This document shows positions 24,351 through 36,475 of a stretch of 64,000 nucleotides of DNA, piece after piece (positions within the stretch are counted from its first letter, which is position 1; each line of letters starts with the position of its first letter). The position numbers and the translations under genes are program-made. The notes below the pieces were generated by a model that was given only the letters and a program-made list of their open reading frames with translations, did not search any database and was not told the DNA's origin. The DNA is from Stenopsyche tienmushanensis (taxonomy: Eukaryota; Arthropoda; Insecta; Trichoptera; Stenopsychidae), in NCBI GenBank assembly GCA_008973525.1, contig WACJ01000365.1:124001-188000 (forward strand), given 5' to 3'.

Positions 24351-24579
24351 CTTGCCCGCGCCGCGGTCCACGCATCATTTCACCAGGCCAACATGCGCCA
24401 ACATGGTGCGTCAGCTAAACGTCTCACAAAACAAATTGCAAAATAGACAGACAGACGTTCATTTTTATCTTTGTTCTGGGAAGGGTGGGGTCTCATTCGT
24501 TTTCTGCCATTTAGACTTAATAACAATCATGCGATGGATTGTTTTAAATGTCTTTCTGTAACATGAAAAAATAATTAAA

Positions 24580-24648
24580 CTGATATCTTATATACTGTTT
24601 GTGTGTTATTCATTTTTTTAATAAGGTAGTTTCCCTGCCGCACCCTGT
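24580..24648 (-). repeat. terminal inverted repeat end (CAGGGTGCGGCAG family)
   Basis: tgtgtgttattcattttttt, aataaggtagtttccctgcc, gcaccctg then TA: the same terminus as the MITE at 57255-57346 and, diverged, the element at 46139-47181. The partner end was not found. Confidence 0.6.
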
Positions 24649-24660
24649 ATTCGCACAATA

Positions 24661-25479
24661 TACGACAGCCTAGATGTCATAATCGATAATGCTATTTTAA
24701 TATGTAGACATTATGATTTTTTTTGTAGACTATGGAGTTCTGCCAATTGTGTGTGTGAGCATTAGTATTTATTGCCTATTTAACTATTTAATTCCACAAA
24801 CTATACCCCAAAACTTTATTTATTGCGCCGTGTGCTACGATTTGGTTCTATTGGATTCCAGTCTAACTCAAACCAATTAAAAATGCTTGAAAAAAAAATT
24901 ATTTAATTCGATAATACCCCAAATACGTCCATTATCCTATATTTAGCACATAATTTAGGCACATCAGATATCGGTCATGGTAAAAATGTATATCATCAAT
25001 AATAAATCGATCAATAAATATTTTATTGAATCCGGAAAAACGTCGATTGTCTTGACATATGGATCTGATCGAGGTTGAATTTTATATCATAAATATCATG
25101 GCATCAAGTAGGAAACTTTCCAATTTATATATTTTAAATAAGTCAGAATATTGGATATTTTTAATGTGAAACAACAATTAACCTTCTATAACAAGTCGAT
25201 AGGATCAATTTATTACGAGCAGTCTGCTCAAGTTGTTAAGAAGATTTATGTGCTAACCGTGTAATATTTCATCATATTATATGACAAAATAATGATGCTT
25301 GTGCTAAAATGTAAGGTCGATATTGAATTAATTGATTCGATCGTCGTGCCAGTAACCTGATCTTTATTTCTTTCCCACAGGTAAGCGATATCAACTTAAG
25401 ATGGTAGCCGAAAAATTGCGCAAGAATTGAACAATAGGAATTTGTCGAAATGTAAATTGGATTGGATTGTCGGCGCATA
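24661..25479. other. no supported feature
   Basis: Very AT-rich; the - strand ORF 25607-25272 spans into the LTR-tail-like repeat and has no motif. Confidence 0.55.
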
Positions 25480-25720
25480 TTGGCGGTTAAGCTTCGCTCA
25501 CGGGAGAAAGGGAGACAGTTGGTCATTGAGGCAAGAGCGAGTTCGCGCTTGCTTTTGGATTCTAGCCATTCAGCCCGCGCTACACGTGGACTGAAGCAAT
25601 AAATCATGTAACTATACTACTGCGTTTATTTTCAAATAATTACTAAGCGCGTATGGCATTGCAACGCATGCCGGCGTGCCGCATGCCATTTTTGTGCGAG
25701 GCATATCCTGAAAGTAAGTG
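25480..25720 (+). repeat. LTR-tail-like repeat
   Basis: Shares attctagcc.ttcagcccgcgcta, ctgaagcaataaatcatg and taagcgcgt.tggcatt with 43500-43604. The AATAAA position suggests the 3' part of an LTR. Confidence 0.55.
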
Positions 25721-25839
25721 TACTGTGACAATAACGGGCTGTGCCGCGAGTTTCTTGCGCGACTCGAATTGGAAGATGAGGATTTTCTGAGCTCTATTGT
25801 GACTTGAGACAAAAAAATGGATGGCTCAATACACATCTG

Positions 25840-26225
25840 AGTCAAAAAAAAAATATCCCACCAGCGGCAAAAAAATCATGCCTCAGCATTTTAGGCCCGA
25901 AAAGGCATCACTTTGGTCGGATTTCAGCCTCAGGGAGAAATCATCAATGCACAACGATATTGTGAGACCCTAAACAACTCAAAAGAAGCATTCAAAATTA
26001 AAGGAAGGGTATGCTGACGAGAAGAGTGTGCTTGTAGCACGACAACGCCCGTCCTCACATAACCTTAACCACAAAGGCGCTCTTGGACTTATTGGGATGT
26101 TTTGAACCACCAGAGACAACACACAGAGAGTTTTTCGAGGAGGGCATAAAGAAGCTTGTACCATGGCTTACCAGACGCATTGAGCGGGATGGCGATTATG
26201 TAGTACATCAAAAAAAAGCAGTACA
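25840..26225 (+). mobile_element. mariner transposase C-terminal remnant
   Basis: In changing frames the + strand reads GEIINAQRYCETLNNSKEAF, then an equivalent of LLHDNARPHIT around 26037-26060, then EEGIKKLVPWLTRRIERDGD before YV, which is the conserved mariner C-terminus. Several frameshifts are present. It is a third or fourth mariner lineage in this window. Confidence 0.75.
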
Positions 26226-27479
26226 CTTACTTTCCGGATATTCTTCGTATTTTCATCGTCGATATCAACAAGTCCTATTAATGTTATTGTGTCACAGCTC
26301 ATACACTTGATAGCATTCGTCCATTGTAATGAATTGTAAACGATCACACGATAGGGAGTCACCAGTAGGCCTTGTCGCAGTCACTTTATAGGTATCTGTA
26401 ATTAAAAACGAACTATAAATTAGTTGGCTCATTTCATACGCCTATGTACATCAAATTTAATCATCCGTAAGTGAGGTATTGACCCAAATTAGGTTGTGTC
26501 ATCGCACTGAAAAAGAACACAGCTTGTCTCATTGCGGAGACTTGTTAGAAATTCACGAGTGCAAATTATTCGGCTATGGAGCGTTGCTGAACTGATTTGC
26601 ATGGAGATTTCCATTTCAAAAAATCTCGTTTTAAACAGACCTATTTTTAAAGCGAATATTGCTCGGATCGAAAAAACGGTTTGTTGAAAACCATTGTGTA
26701 TTTTTACGCGCCACTTGTAAACACTTCTATTTTTGAAGTGAATATCAAACAACAAAAATGAGCAGCTTCTCTTTTAATTTGTTCCGACGATCTATAATCT
26801 CTCGTTTACTGCGGCCTACTAATAAGCTTCATCTCGAGAGCTGTTTCAGCCTAAAGTATACAGCAAACGATATCTGGAAAATTGATGGAATAGATTGAAT
26901 GAGCATGACATTGTAAGTACACAGTGCAGTCTTGTTTCATTTGCTAAGCAGCGATATATCGTCGATTGTCAAACTAAAGAGGATTGCAAACAATGATCGC
27001 AATTTGCTCATTGATAATACAAGTAATTTCTGTACATCAGGGTATCAATGCTTAACAACTTGGTTATACGTTAGCACTGTCAAACAATAGAGAGGAAGAT
27101 AATACACCATAGCAGCCAAAGGGTAAATACTTAATGGCATTTAGTAGGTCATGCTACAATGAACGATGGACAAAAATGGACATGGCCAGAATAGTGGTTT
27201 AAAGAACGACCGGTAGTTGGATGAATTGATAAAAATCGCTTAGATTCAATTGATGATATTAGATCAAGATGGAAACTAATGGAGTTGAATTGGATTGACT
27301 TTTGGCCTGCTAAAATCTCTAGTAAACAGCCTATAGAAGTTTAATTTATTATTCAATTATATGAATATTTAATAATGCATTTTTACTTCGTAATGTGCCA
27401 AATCCTTCGATAGAATTTAAGCGATCTGCATAAAATATTTTTCCAGGAAAATGTTTTCGTGTGATATATGGATTTAAAT
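26226..27479. other. no supported gene
   Basis: An 88-codon - strand ORF (26755-26489) has no motif. 27100-27120 (accatagcagccaaaggg) resembles bases at 28752-28770 (catcatagcagccagagggttaa), a possible piggyBac-type terminus next to TTAA. Confidence 0.45.
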
Positions 27480-27775
27480 AATAGATCTAAACTGACTGAA
27501 TGTTGTCCTTGTGTTTTGTTCGTGTGTTTACTTGCCATTTAATCAACTCTGTATTTTATCACGCTGATACATGCACCACATATTAAAAACCACTATTATG
27601 TTTAGGTATATCGATGCATTGAGATATTTTGTAAACACGACTGAAATTTCGATTCGATCTATCAGCCTGTTTAAGAATTATATCAATTTTGCAGAAAGAA
27701 GTAGATTTTTATCAATTCATCAAGGCGAAGTTTAGCATGGAACGCCCGGACTGTAAAGTGTTAATAATCCCAAAC
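27480..27775 (+). repeat. family E repeat, 3' part
   Basis: Ends aacgcccggactgtaaagtgttaat, the same end as 19495-20145 and (reversed) 39785. No coding capacity is visible. Confidence 0.65.
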
Positions 27776-28248
27776 TTTTTTTTTACATTCTGTTGACTTT
27801 ATAACAAGAGAAAATCTCAACCAATGTGTCAACATCAGTCGTGTATTTCTAGTATGAATTATTTATCAAGTCTAAAGTTAGGTTCATTAACATCCATTTA
27901 GAAAGCTTTATAATTGCGTAACATTTCGTTGAGTGCATTTAGCATGAATTGTTTCATCGTAATCTTCGATGTTACCTTCGATAACATCAACTTTAGCTTA
28001 CGACAGATATTTTTGGCGGCCAACCCATGGCGCACGTGCCAAAAGTGCAATTAAAATACCAATTTGTGAATATTGACCGTGAGTGATCTATGGCTGTGAA
28101 AGTATGTCGAGCACCTATTCGTCCATTATTTTATACGACCGTTGCCTCCATAGTATGATCTCGTTCTTGGGTCTTTTTTTTCCTTGTGGGTGTTTACCAC
28201 ATTGCTTCAGGAAAACAGGTAGTCTGATCTTAAGTAACTGGCCCTATT
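27776..28248. other. no supported feature
   Basis: AT-rich; nothing recognised before the ORF at 28249. Confidence 0.5.
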
Positions 28249-28656
28249 CTAGTGTCGGAGAGCCGCTCTGCGCCTCTCTCTCTCACTGCCCTCTTTGGCA
28301 GTTAAAATTTCTTCAATGTAATCGCGCCAAATGTCCCAGTTCTTCTTGCTCTCCATCATGCTGTGGACCATGTTGACCATGACCTCGTTGTGATTTTTGG
28401 AATCTTCGAAGTCCAAGGCCCTTTTCTTTCCTTGGAAGTCCAGACTGTTGTAGAGGACGTTCCATAGAGGGCGTTTGCTCTCGGTCGATAAAAAACAACA
28501 ACTCGTCCACAATTCAGAGCGCTGTTTGGAGCTGTTTAAGCGCAATAAAAATGTTTTTTTTTCAAGTGGTATTTGACAATGCATGAGACATGGATCTATC
28601 AGTACACTCCAATCAGCTGATGGGACAGCAACCGCCCAAAACGACCAACAATGCAA
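28249..28656 (-). CDS. unassigned 135-codon ORF
   Basis: Not recognised. The C-terminal 75 residues look like real protein: PLWNVLYNSLDFQGKKRALD, FEDSKNHNEVMVNMVHSMME, SKKNWDIWRDYIEEILTAKE, then a basic end (GSERERRRAALRH). Predicted mostly helical and charged, no membrane segment. The DNA is GC-richer than its flanks. It may be a remnant of a retroelement or of a host gene; the first about 50 residues are less convincing and the true start is unknown. It is on the opposite strand from any element nearby. Confidence 0.35.
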   Translation of the reverse strand: MHCWSFWAVAVPSADWSVLIDPCLMHCQIPLEKKTFLLRLNSSKQRSELWTSCCFLSTESKRPLWNVLYNSLDFQGKKRALDFEDSKNHNEVMVNMVHSMMESKKNWDIWRDYIEEILTAKEGSERERRRAALRH

Positions 28657-29949
28657 ATGTCAGCTGACAAGGTTTTGGCCTCGAACGAACAATTACGCTT
28701 TTTTACACAATAAATATTCTTCAATGTCAACAGTATTTTGAAATACATCATAGCAGCCAGAGGGTTAACATGTTTTTCAAAAATTGCTCGAAATCCGCAG
28801 TTATTGAAATCACAATAATCGAATCATTGCTGTATATTAAAATCGTCTATGTAAATAGACGTGTAATGGTCTATACACCGATGTAATACAAATGCTTTTC
28901 TATTCGCGTGCTAGAAATTAAAAAAAAGCACGCAGAAAGGATATTCAATAGTATTGACACGTGCTTCATCCTAGCAAGTCTTTCAGAGTATCTAAGCATT
29001 CATAATGCGTCCAGAAGAGACTTCCTTTCGCAGAAACTATTTGCTATTTCAGCGCTAGTAGTGCGATTAAAATCTCAATCTCCATTTTGGCCGTTTCAAA
29101 GAATAATAAAACGGTACATAAACGCTACACAGAAGCTCTAAAACTGTCGATGGCTTCTTTTGAGCACAAAGTTATGGCGCTTTCAAAGTCCTCAGGATCG
29201 TTTGATGTTGTAATAGGACACGGCCCACTCCATTCGAGCTCAATCGCGTATTTATTTAGACTTCATTGCACTCCAGCACATAAAGAGGATAATCCGATTT
29301 CGCAACGGTCGTCCTTCCAATGTCGCATTTAATTTCGTCCTGCGTAAACGAGGAATTATTCTCTCATCGGATGCTGCAGCTGATCAAACAATGCAAATAG
29401 GCAGAAATTGCAGCACTTCCGAGAAGTCGTCCGTTTCTGACGCTCTGCTTGTTACAAGCCGCATTTGAAGATCCCTCGACAAATTGGCTAATTGGTGACG
29501 TCGGACAGTGGAAATGTGGCTGTTGGAATCCAAGATAAACATTTTGCCGATCCTCGATGTGCAATGATTGGTCGATCCTCGATTTACGCGGTATTAGATC
29601 GCCAGCTCGAGAGATAGTCCGGCAATATTTCAATGTTATCACATAGATATTTGAATTCAATATAAATTAAATCATGAAGATCATATAATTTTAGCATGAA
29701 AAGTGCTTAACTATTTTTGTGCCACCCGAAACAAATGCACCCAAGCGAAAGAAACCAAGATATTTTCTAACGATTACAAATCATTTGAAAGAATGATCGT
29801 TCGATCAATAATTTTTAGTTATTTCGTAATGCGAATAGTAAAACGCCAATACAACGATAAATCGACATTGGCACTTTTCGCAAGTATTGACAATGATGAT
29901 ATATCATCGTCCGGCATTAAGAGGGTTAACATATTCATTCTGGTGGTAG
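28657..29949. other. no supported gene
   Basis: ORFs at 28908, 29087, 29364 (-) and 29703 lack motifs. ccagagggttaac at 28765 and attaagagggttaac at 29920 look like piggyBac-type ends (TTAACCCTCT on the reverse strand). Confidence 0.45.
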
Positions 29950-30489
29950 TGTGAGATTTTTACTCACTTAAACCCTCCTCCTCTTCGGCTGCCACCCGGC
30001 TACTAATTAAGTATTGCACAAGAGTGGCAGCGATGTGTCCCTCAGGGGCTCTCCATTTGTCTCTTCCCAAATGTCATTCTTCTGCTGTTGTTCCTCGTCT
30101 TGTACGTTCAACCTCCTCCTTCCGCCGCATAGCACACGTCGTGTATTTGCACCACGCATTCCATGCCCTAGCATCTGTTAACATTGAAGGTACCATGTTG
30201 CTAGGGGAGAGCGAGCTGATTCCCAGCTCCTCCCGTAGGATGTCCCTTTCGGTGCTCCATGCTGGGCAGACAAATGTCATATGTGTAGCATCATCGTATT
30301 CCACTTCGTAGTGGTGGAATTCCGGGCCAGTCTCCTTATTGCCTATTTTGTGTAGGTAGCTACCAAAACAACCGTGCCCGGTGGGGACCTGGGTTAAATG
30401 GTAGCACAGTTGACTGTGCTTTCCGTTTACACAGTTTGTCAGGTTCGGTATTAGCTCATGCTTCCATCGACTTGTGCGTAGCGTTTCGA

Positions 30490-30526
30490 CTTCTGACACC
30501 ATTGTAATCCCACTTCTGACACCATT
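30490..30526 (-). other. tandemly duplicated tRNA-Leu primer-binding site
   Basis: On the - strand the string TTACAATGGTGTCAGAAG occurs twice, 23 bases apart (30530-30513 and 30507-30490). Each copy contains the LTR terminal bases plus the start of the primer site. Confidence 0.7.
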
Positions 30527-30965
30527 GTAACGTTTGAGACGGAGGCGCTCTCGGGGGCAGAATCCCCGGGCGGCTCTCCGCCTCCACGTGCTCGTCGGGA
30601 TGGCCGCGCAACCGCACGGGTCCGTTCTTCTATCGAGCTGTGATGCTGCTGGATGAATGGATGGGAATACGAAGGGCGTCGAATAGAAAGACTCTCTTCG
30701 CAAGACAACTATTTATTCCGCACTACAGATAGAGAGAGATCTGGCTGCAGGAGGGACTACCTCCCGCAGCCAAGGTCAACCGACTCCCGCTTCCTGCGCG
30801 TCACTATCCAACCGGTAACGATGCACGCGCAAGAAGCGATCGGTCGGTAAGCAGGTGCAATGTCTCCGCAGGGCCACAAGAGATGGCGCTGTTAAAATAG
30901 CATATTGCACCTGAAGAGAAATGGAAAATATCGCTACTGTGTGGGAATGATAAATCGCCCACGCT
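30527..30965 (-). repeat. family B LTR, copy 2, with adjoining primer site
   Basis: Near full-length copy, most like 6797-7225. On the - strand it ends ...CGTTACA and is followed by ATGGTGTCAGAAGTGGGATT, which is the complement of the 3' end of a eukaryotic tRNA-Leu plus CCA. This is therefore the 5' LTR plus primer-binding site of an LTR retrotransposon whose body is missing. It sits inside an R1-clade LINE fragment, so it is younger than that LINE. Confidence 0.75.
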
Positions 30966-31530
30966 ACACGGAGTTGTCCCATCGGGACTGCAACGACGCC
31001 ATGGTGCATTACTTAGCGTTATTCCTGTCTTTACCTTTCTGTATTGCTTGTATCTCGTTGGTGAGCAGATCGATTGGCGGTATGGCAGTCAGTGCCAGGA
31101 CGGCGTCTTCCGACACTATGCGATATGCAGCAGCCACTCTGATTGCGCTCCTTCTATGAACTCTGGCCATGTTATGCCTGGGCCTTTCAACTTGTAGTGC
31201 CTCAGCCCATATCGGCGCGCCGTACAACAGAACCGAGTGCACTACCTCGTTGTAGAGTCGCCTCCTGCTTGTTTTTGGGCCACCTATGTTGGGCATCAAC
31301 CAGGCCAGATTCTCCGCGATGCTGGTCGCGATGTGGACAGCGTGCTCCAGACCAGCTCCTGTCAACCACTTCTTGGCCTTCCTCAGTGTGTCCTCGCAGG
31401 TCGTTCGCAGGATCTCCGTGGATTTGGCGGTGACTAGGATAGAAACGTCTTCAGCGAAGGCGAACATTTTGGCTCCGTCGAAAAAACGAAAATTTTGTCC
31501 GGTATCCCTAATACACACCATATTTTATAT

Positions 31531-33319
31531 TGCTGAAAATTTTCACCATTCTTTGGATTGTATTTTTTTGAACACAATTCATCAATGCTTTCGAGCTCTC
31601 CAATATCGCCATGAATATAGCGAAGTAGAAAAATGATTGCAGATATGAAAAACACAATCCACGGATTGAAATGCCAATAGAGGAAAAATGAAAATTGGAA
31701 AATAATATCACGTTCATTCCGTTGCATCGAAGCGTTGTTCGTTGTTTTGCATTTCGTTCGACATATTGGCTGTCGTTTTCAGCGCTCGTTTTGTAGATTT
31801 ACGGCTACATTGTTACGTGTATTGTGAAATGGAACACAAAAGATGCGGCTTATTGGGAATTCGTATTCGATGGCATCGCTTGATTCCAATGAAAAAGCAT
31901 ATTACCCTGTTATATTTAAACCCTTGTAGGCTTTCGAACGATTATTATAAGTGTCGCGAATAAAACTCAATTTGCGCCAATTCGGAGAACTTCGTTTTTC
32001 TTTTGTGATATTCGAATACAAATTTAATGTTATTATTTGAATCTGACTCAATGTGCAAATTGGAGTTTAACATGTCCGTTTGAAACGACATTTAATTAAG
32101 GCGTTGTATGGATAAAGCTAAAAGTCATTGAAAATCGCTTGAGAATGAAACGGTATTTTCATCAATTTAATTCAATGGAATCTCTGAGCGATCATCAAAA
32201 TCATGGAGATCTATTTTTCGAAAGTTTATGGAACACATTACATGAAAAAAAATCGATTGTTTGAAAACCACTGATCGATCTGTCGTCTGTTGAGAGATTT
32301 CTTGCTGGTCTTCTCCGGCCAGCACTCGAATTGGATTGTTCAATTCGAATCTCTTGAAACATAATAAGATCTCCATTAGTCAAGTCGAGAATTTTGTGAA
32401 TTCAACGATTTCTTTGATGTCGATGGTGTGGCGGGAACGAACTTTGGTTATCGAACATCCAAACTTAACCCTTTACGGTCGCATCAATTTTATTAAGTAT
32501 TACACAACACTCATTTTTTTTAAATGTAAAAAACTGGCATAGAACATATTACTATGCTCACCGTATGTAATGTATTAAATGTTCTTTTTGTACGCCATAA
32601 AATATAAAATCTTTACAAGGAATATAATAAAAAACATACTCATATTTTACAAGGAATATGAATAAAAAACCTTCCAGATGTAAACGTTCAACTTATGTAA
32701 AAATCTGCATAAAACTCCAAAATTTTTATAAAAGGATATTTTTAACATTGGCGTAAGCGTTTAGATCGATATTTTCTTGGAAATTTGAAAAATTTTCCTT
32801 CTCACTATATAAAGATTCATGAATCTCTTTACTTTCAGAACCAAGAATCTCAATTTCAGCTTCGTTTTAAGACAGGTATTGATAGAAATGGGTACACATA
32901 ATTTTAAAAATCCAAATTGCAAAGCCGATGAACATAAATTTGGGCACATATCATAAATAACAATCGGCAAAAAATACTATGAAATAATGGTTTTTGTAAT
33001 TTTGCTCATGAAATCAACGGCTGCGCTAAATCTAGTGTTAACTTGTCAGAAATGAGGAAAAAGCATTCCGTCTCGTTATAAATTTCAACGCATTCCTTAA
33101 AGAATCGGTATACAAATTTAAGACGTATGAATGTGAAAAATATCAATTAAATTCATTTTGTGTCGTCCGTGCGTTTGTCGTTTGTTTTCCATGGCAAAGC
33201 TCCATTTCCGTGGGAACGCTCGATGTTCCACAAATTTAGAAGTAGTTTTATTAACGATTGGTTTTGTAAACGTTTTATGACCTGTTAACGTTATTTTATT
33301 AATGACATAAGGGGTGCCT
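31531..33319. other. no supported gene
   Basis: Several ORFs of 60-79 codons without motif. ttaaccctttacggtcgcat at 32466 has the look of a piggyBac-type terminus, with no partner found. Confidence 0.45.
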
Positions 33320-33628
33320 TTACATATTATAGAAAGTATTCTTCTCTTTTCTTTCAAATTCTGTCAAATCGTCAAATTTGTGGGAATAGAAATAAGATAT
33401 GCTTGCATTATGGATTGGATTGACTTCCTGCATTATAAAATGCCTCTTTACCACCAGACAATACGAATCCCAATCTTCCAAAAAATGGGTATCGCAACGC
33501 GTATTTGACATGCAAATAAAGCAGTACAAGGACGCTTTAACACAAAGCCGGCACATTTGGAATGGACATTGTTTGCTCCGTTGTACAGCAACGTACTGTA
33601 CGTGACCATCATGATGTGCACCAACCAA
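33320..33628 (-). pseudogene. possible piggyBac-type cysteine-rich tail
   Basis: 102-codon ORF on the - strand with the spacing QCPFQMCRLCVKASLYCFIC followed by MSNTRC and, further on, H. The C..C....YC..C....C layout recalls the C-terminal cysteine-rich domain of piggyBac-like transposases. No DDD domain is visible, and the bases could equally be a chance ORF, so this is tentative. Confidence 0.25.
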
Positions 33629-36149
33629 ACTAATGGTATCCGAATGATTTCAGTAGTGTCCAACATTGAAGCATAACATCAGACGAAGCTGTCTTGTTTT
33701 CTTATGTGAATACCGTGTCCGATATAATTTCTCTTGTCATATATGTCTGCTAAGAATGTGTGGGCAGACCGTCTGGCCATGAATTGATGGTGGCTGCTCT
33801 CTGATTCGAGGTCTTTGCCAGTGCGAAGATCATTATTCGTGTTTATGCAATTACATGGATTAATATATAGTGTATTAGAATACCAGGAGGAGGATGGGCT
33901 TCATTATATTCTTGCTCCAAAAGTCATTTGAATCGTTTTCTTCATCGAATGCTTGATTGAGCCAATAAGGCAACAGATTTAGAATAAAACCACAAGAAGA
34001 AAATTGATCGTTTTATCAATGGCATTTTTTAATATTTGATCTGTTGTTTGAGCATGAGCAGCAAATTTGAGGGGGATTTGAACGTGGGTTCTGAAATTCC
34101 AAGCAATGTGTGCTGTGTCTATATTCTCATGCTACAAGGTTGAGAAAGTACACAATCCCGATTGCACAACACCCGCAATCAAACATGGGAAGGTTTAATA
34201 TTAGAATGTACGTTAAAAAACGGGGTTGAAAATTTATACGCAATGAGGATAAACTTAGAAAGTTTTTTAAAAAAAAGTAACGAAGGACTGCCAAAGCAAT
34301 GGGAAGATATTTTGAATAATGCAGGGAATTATATTTTCATAATAACATTTTTTTACTAAATTTACGATTACTTTCGAGTCTACCTAATATTTCGAAGGAT
34401 TATTTTTAAATTGAAGTACGACAGCGACTTGATCATAATAAATGAGATAATTCATCCCGGTCGAGCTGGAGCTACAACACCCCCCGGGGATTTAAGTGTC
34501 AGACACTGACGCTCAACAACTCGAAGAGAGCACTCGAATCGACCCAGTGCTCCAATTCAAAGGTTGAACACCTCTGATATAACAGTAAATATGGTAGAAC
34601 GCCTTTTTAAATTGTAAAAAGCGAATATACAAAGAGCGAGCCGACAGCCATGGCAAATTTTGAGAATTGTTGAGTGCAAATAATGGTGATCAATTTTCGA
34701 AAGTTTTCGCAAAACACGTTTTTTGCGCCGAACCAGGGCTATAAATGGATGTATTATGGACGTTTGTGAGCCGAAAGTGGATGTGCATAATTCCGATCCA
34801 GTTTTATAAATCTTTTATCACTATCTAACCGCATATTTAGATAAATTTAAGAATGTGCTTGGAATCGCATCAATATCGATTCCCTTTTAGCACAAATGTG
34901 TATATAAAAGTTTTATAGTTGCATTAAAACCATTAAGAGATACTAGGGCGTACCGCATGAACGTTCGGAATTCGCAGTTGCTTTAAAATACTATAACTTT
35001 TAATACGCAATAAATTGCGTGCGATAATTCGTGCGGCATTCGGTGAATCGTATATCGAAATTCTCCCCTTTATGCCTCGTTGCTTACATAATCGAACTTA
35101 TAGCATTCCACATATATATATACATATATGTTTATCAGAAAATTAATACGGATATAATCCGGCGATTCAACACATCATCCAATCTGCTTCATATGCTAAC
35201 ATGTAGTGGACCGAATCCAATTTCCCATCGGCTATTGGCATTTCCTATTGATTAATACGTCGTATTAAATACGTAACATTGGTGAAATTCGTCTGAATAA
35301 CTATGGAATAGTTTCAAAGCGTCGAGCTCTGAATAGTGGCGTTTATATAATATCAAACATGTATTCGGACATATCTCTCAAATATGATTTAATTGATTTT
35401 CCGCGATTGTATAGAGAAAATATCAAAAGCATTTTCGGCAATATTTTGGTGGATATTTATCTGATGCAAATATTCGAAAGGCTTTGCTTGTTATTGCGTG
35501 CATTCATCAAATGCGCTTTAAAATTATTACTAAATAAATAATGCTCTGTTTGAATAAGTATTGCAGTGTATGCAGTCAATACATAAGAACAAAGTGTAAT
35601 TACTTTTTACAATATTTACTTTTTCAAATATAGAAAATCAGGACAAACCTGCTTTTGATATTTAATTTTATACCTTCAGAAAGAGATACTCACGGTGTCA
35701 GGTTTATAACAGGTCGCACATAAAAGGGCGGCCATTACTTAGCGATCAGATCACGTGCCTCTTGCAACACCGAGAATTCAGATCGGCGAGGCTGAGCAGA
35801 AAGATAAAAATGGTCTGAGACTACGAGCCACGAGATTACAAATCGAACCCGCCGGAAGAATAACTCTTCCCGCAGCCAAGGCTATCCATCGACTCTTTTA
35901 TTTATTTGCTACGAAATTGATAATATGTCGAAACGAAAGAAAGAAGAAGAAGCGATACACGCTTAAGAGGATAAATAAATGCCGCTGTTTATATGGAGAA
36001 TTTCATCTACACAGATTAACAATCAAGTCTTGAATTAAGACAATTTGAAGAGTTTTTACAGTATGCATTTTTTATCTATTACATAAACACAGCTTAATAT
36101 TTTTTGCTAATCGGTTTAAAAAAGTTTTTCAATTAATATTATACAATTC
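33629..36149. other. no supported gene
   Basis: 34440-34570 (gagctggagctacaacaccc, aactcgaagagagcactcga) and 35740-35900 (ending cccgcagccaaggct, like family B) are GC-richer patches suggestive of LTR fragments. ORFs at 34162, 35031 and 35755 have no motif. Confidence 0.4.
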
Positions 36150-36475
36150 AACAAATGTTGGAATACGTTGGAGTGCTTATGTTTAATAATGGGAAACATT
36201 ACAGCGTATAAATTCCTATACCATTCATCCGATTGCAATGAAACTTTTGTGAGTTATTGGACGTGTATCCGAGAAGATTTTGAAATTAGCACAACGATTG
36301 TTTGCGTGCGGACTTTATTTTGCGAGACGTTTAACGGATGCACCATTTTGGCGCGTATTGATATGGTGGTTGCTAAGATAAACAAAGCATAGCAACCGTC
36401 GATTTCTTATGCACTTTCCAAGCGTTCGGTCTTCGGCGGACTGTGCCGTGAGGCGGATCGACACATACGTCAGCC
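36150..36475 (+). repeat. Helitron-like dispersed repeat, copy 1
   Basis: It shares with 39400-39625 a run through attagcacaac.attgtttg, ttaacggatgcaccattttg and cttcggcggactgtgccg, and with the Helitron the phrase ccattcatccgattgcaatg. The adjoining R1 LINE fragment starts where similarity to copy 2 stops (about 36476). Confidence 0.6.

Larger units (their letters stand above)
29950..31530 (-). mobile_element. R1-clade LINE fragment, split by an LTR
   Basis: Two blocks on the - strand. 31521-31009 encodes the end of a reverse transcriptase: KKWLTGAGLEHA, then EVVHSVLLYGAPIWAEAL, typical of R1/TRAS/SART-type LINEs. 30480-30070 encodes the C-terminal zinc-knuckle region: LCYHLTQVPTGHGCFGSYLH, then EYDDATHMTFVCPAW. 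The family B LTR (30527-30965) lies between them, exactly where the protein similarity stops (SLQSRWDNS) and resumes (SRWKHELIPNL). There are no upstream endonuclease or gag-like ORFs, so it is a 5'-truncated dead copy. Confidence 0.85.

Noticed and set aside
30074..30703. Long 209-codon ORF on the - strand
   Set aside because: It is a chance fusion of an LTR (MRRESFYSTPFVF..., also seen at 6777-6974) with an R1 LINE C-terminus; not a host gene.
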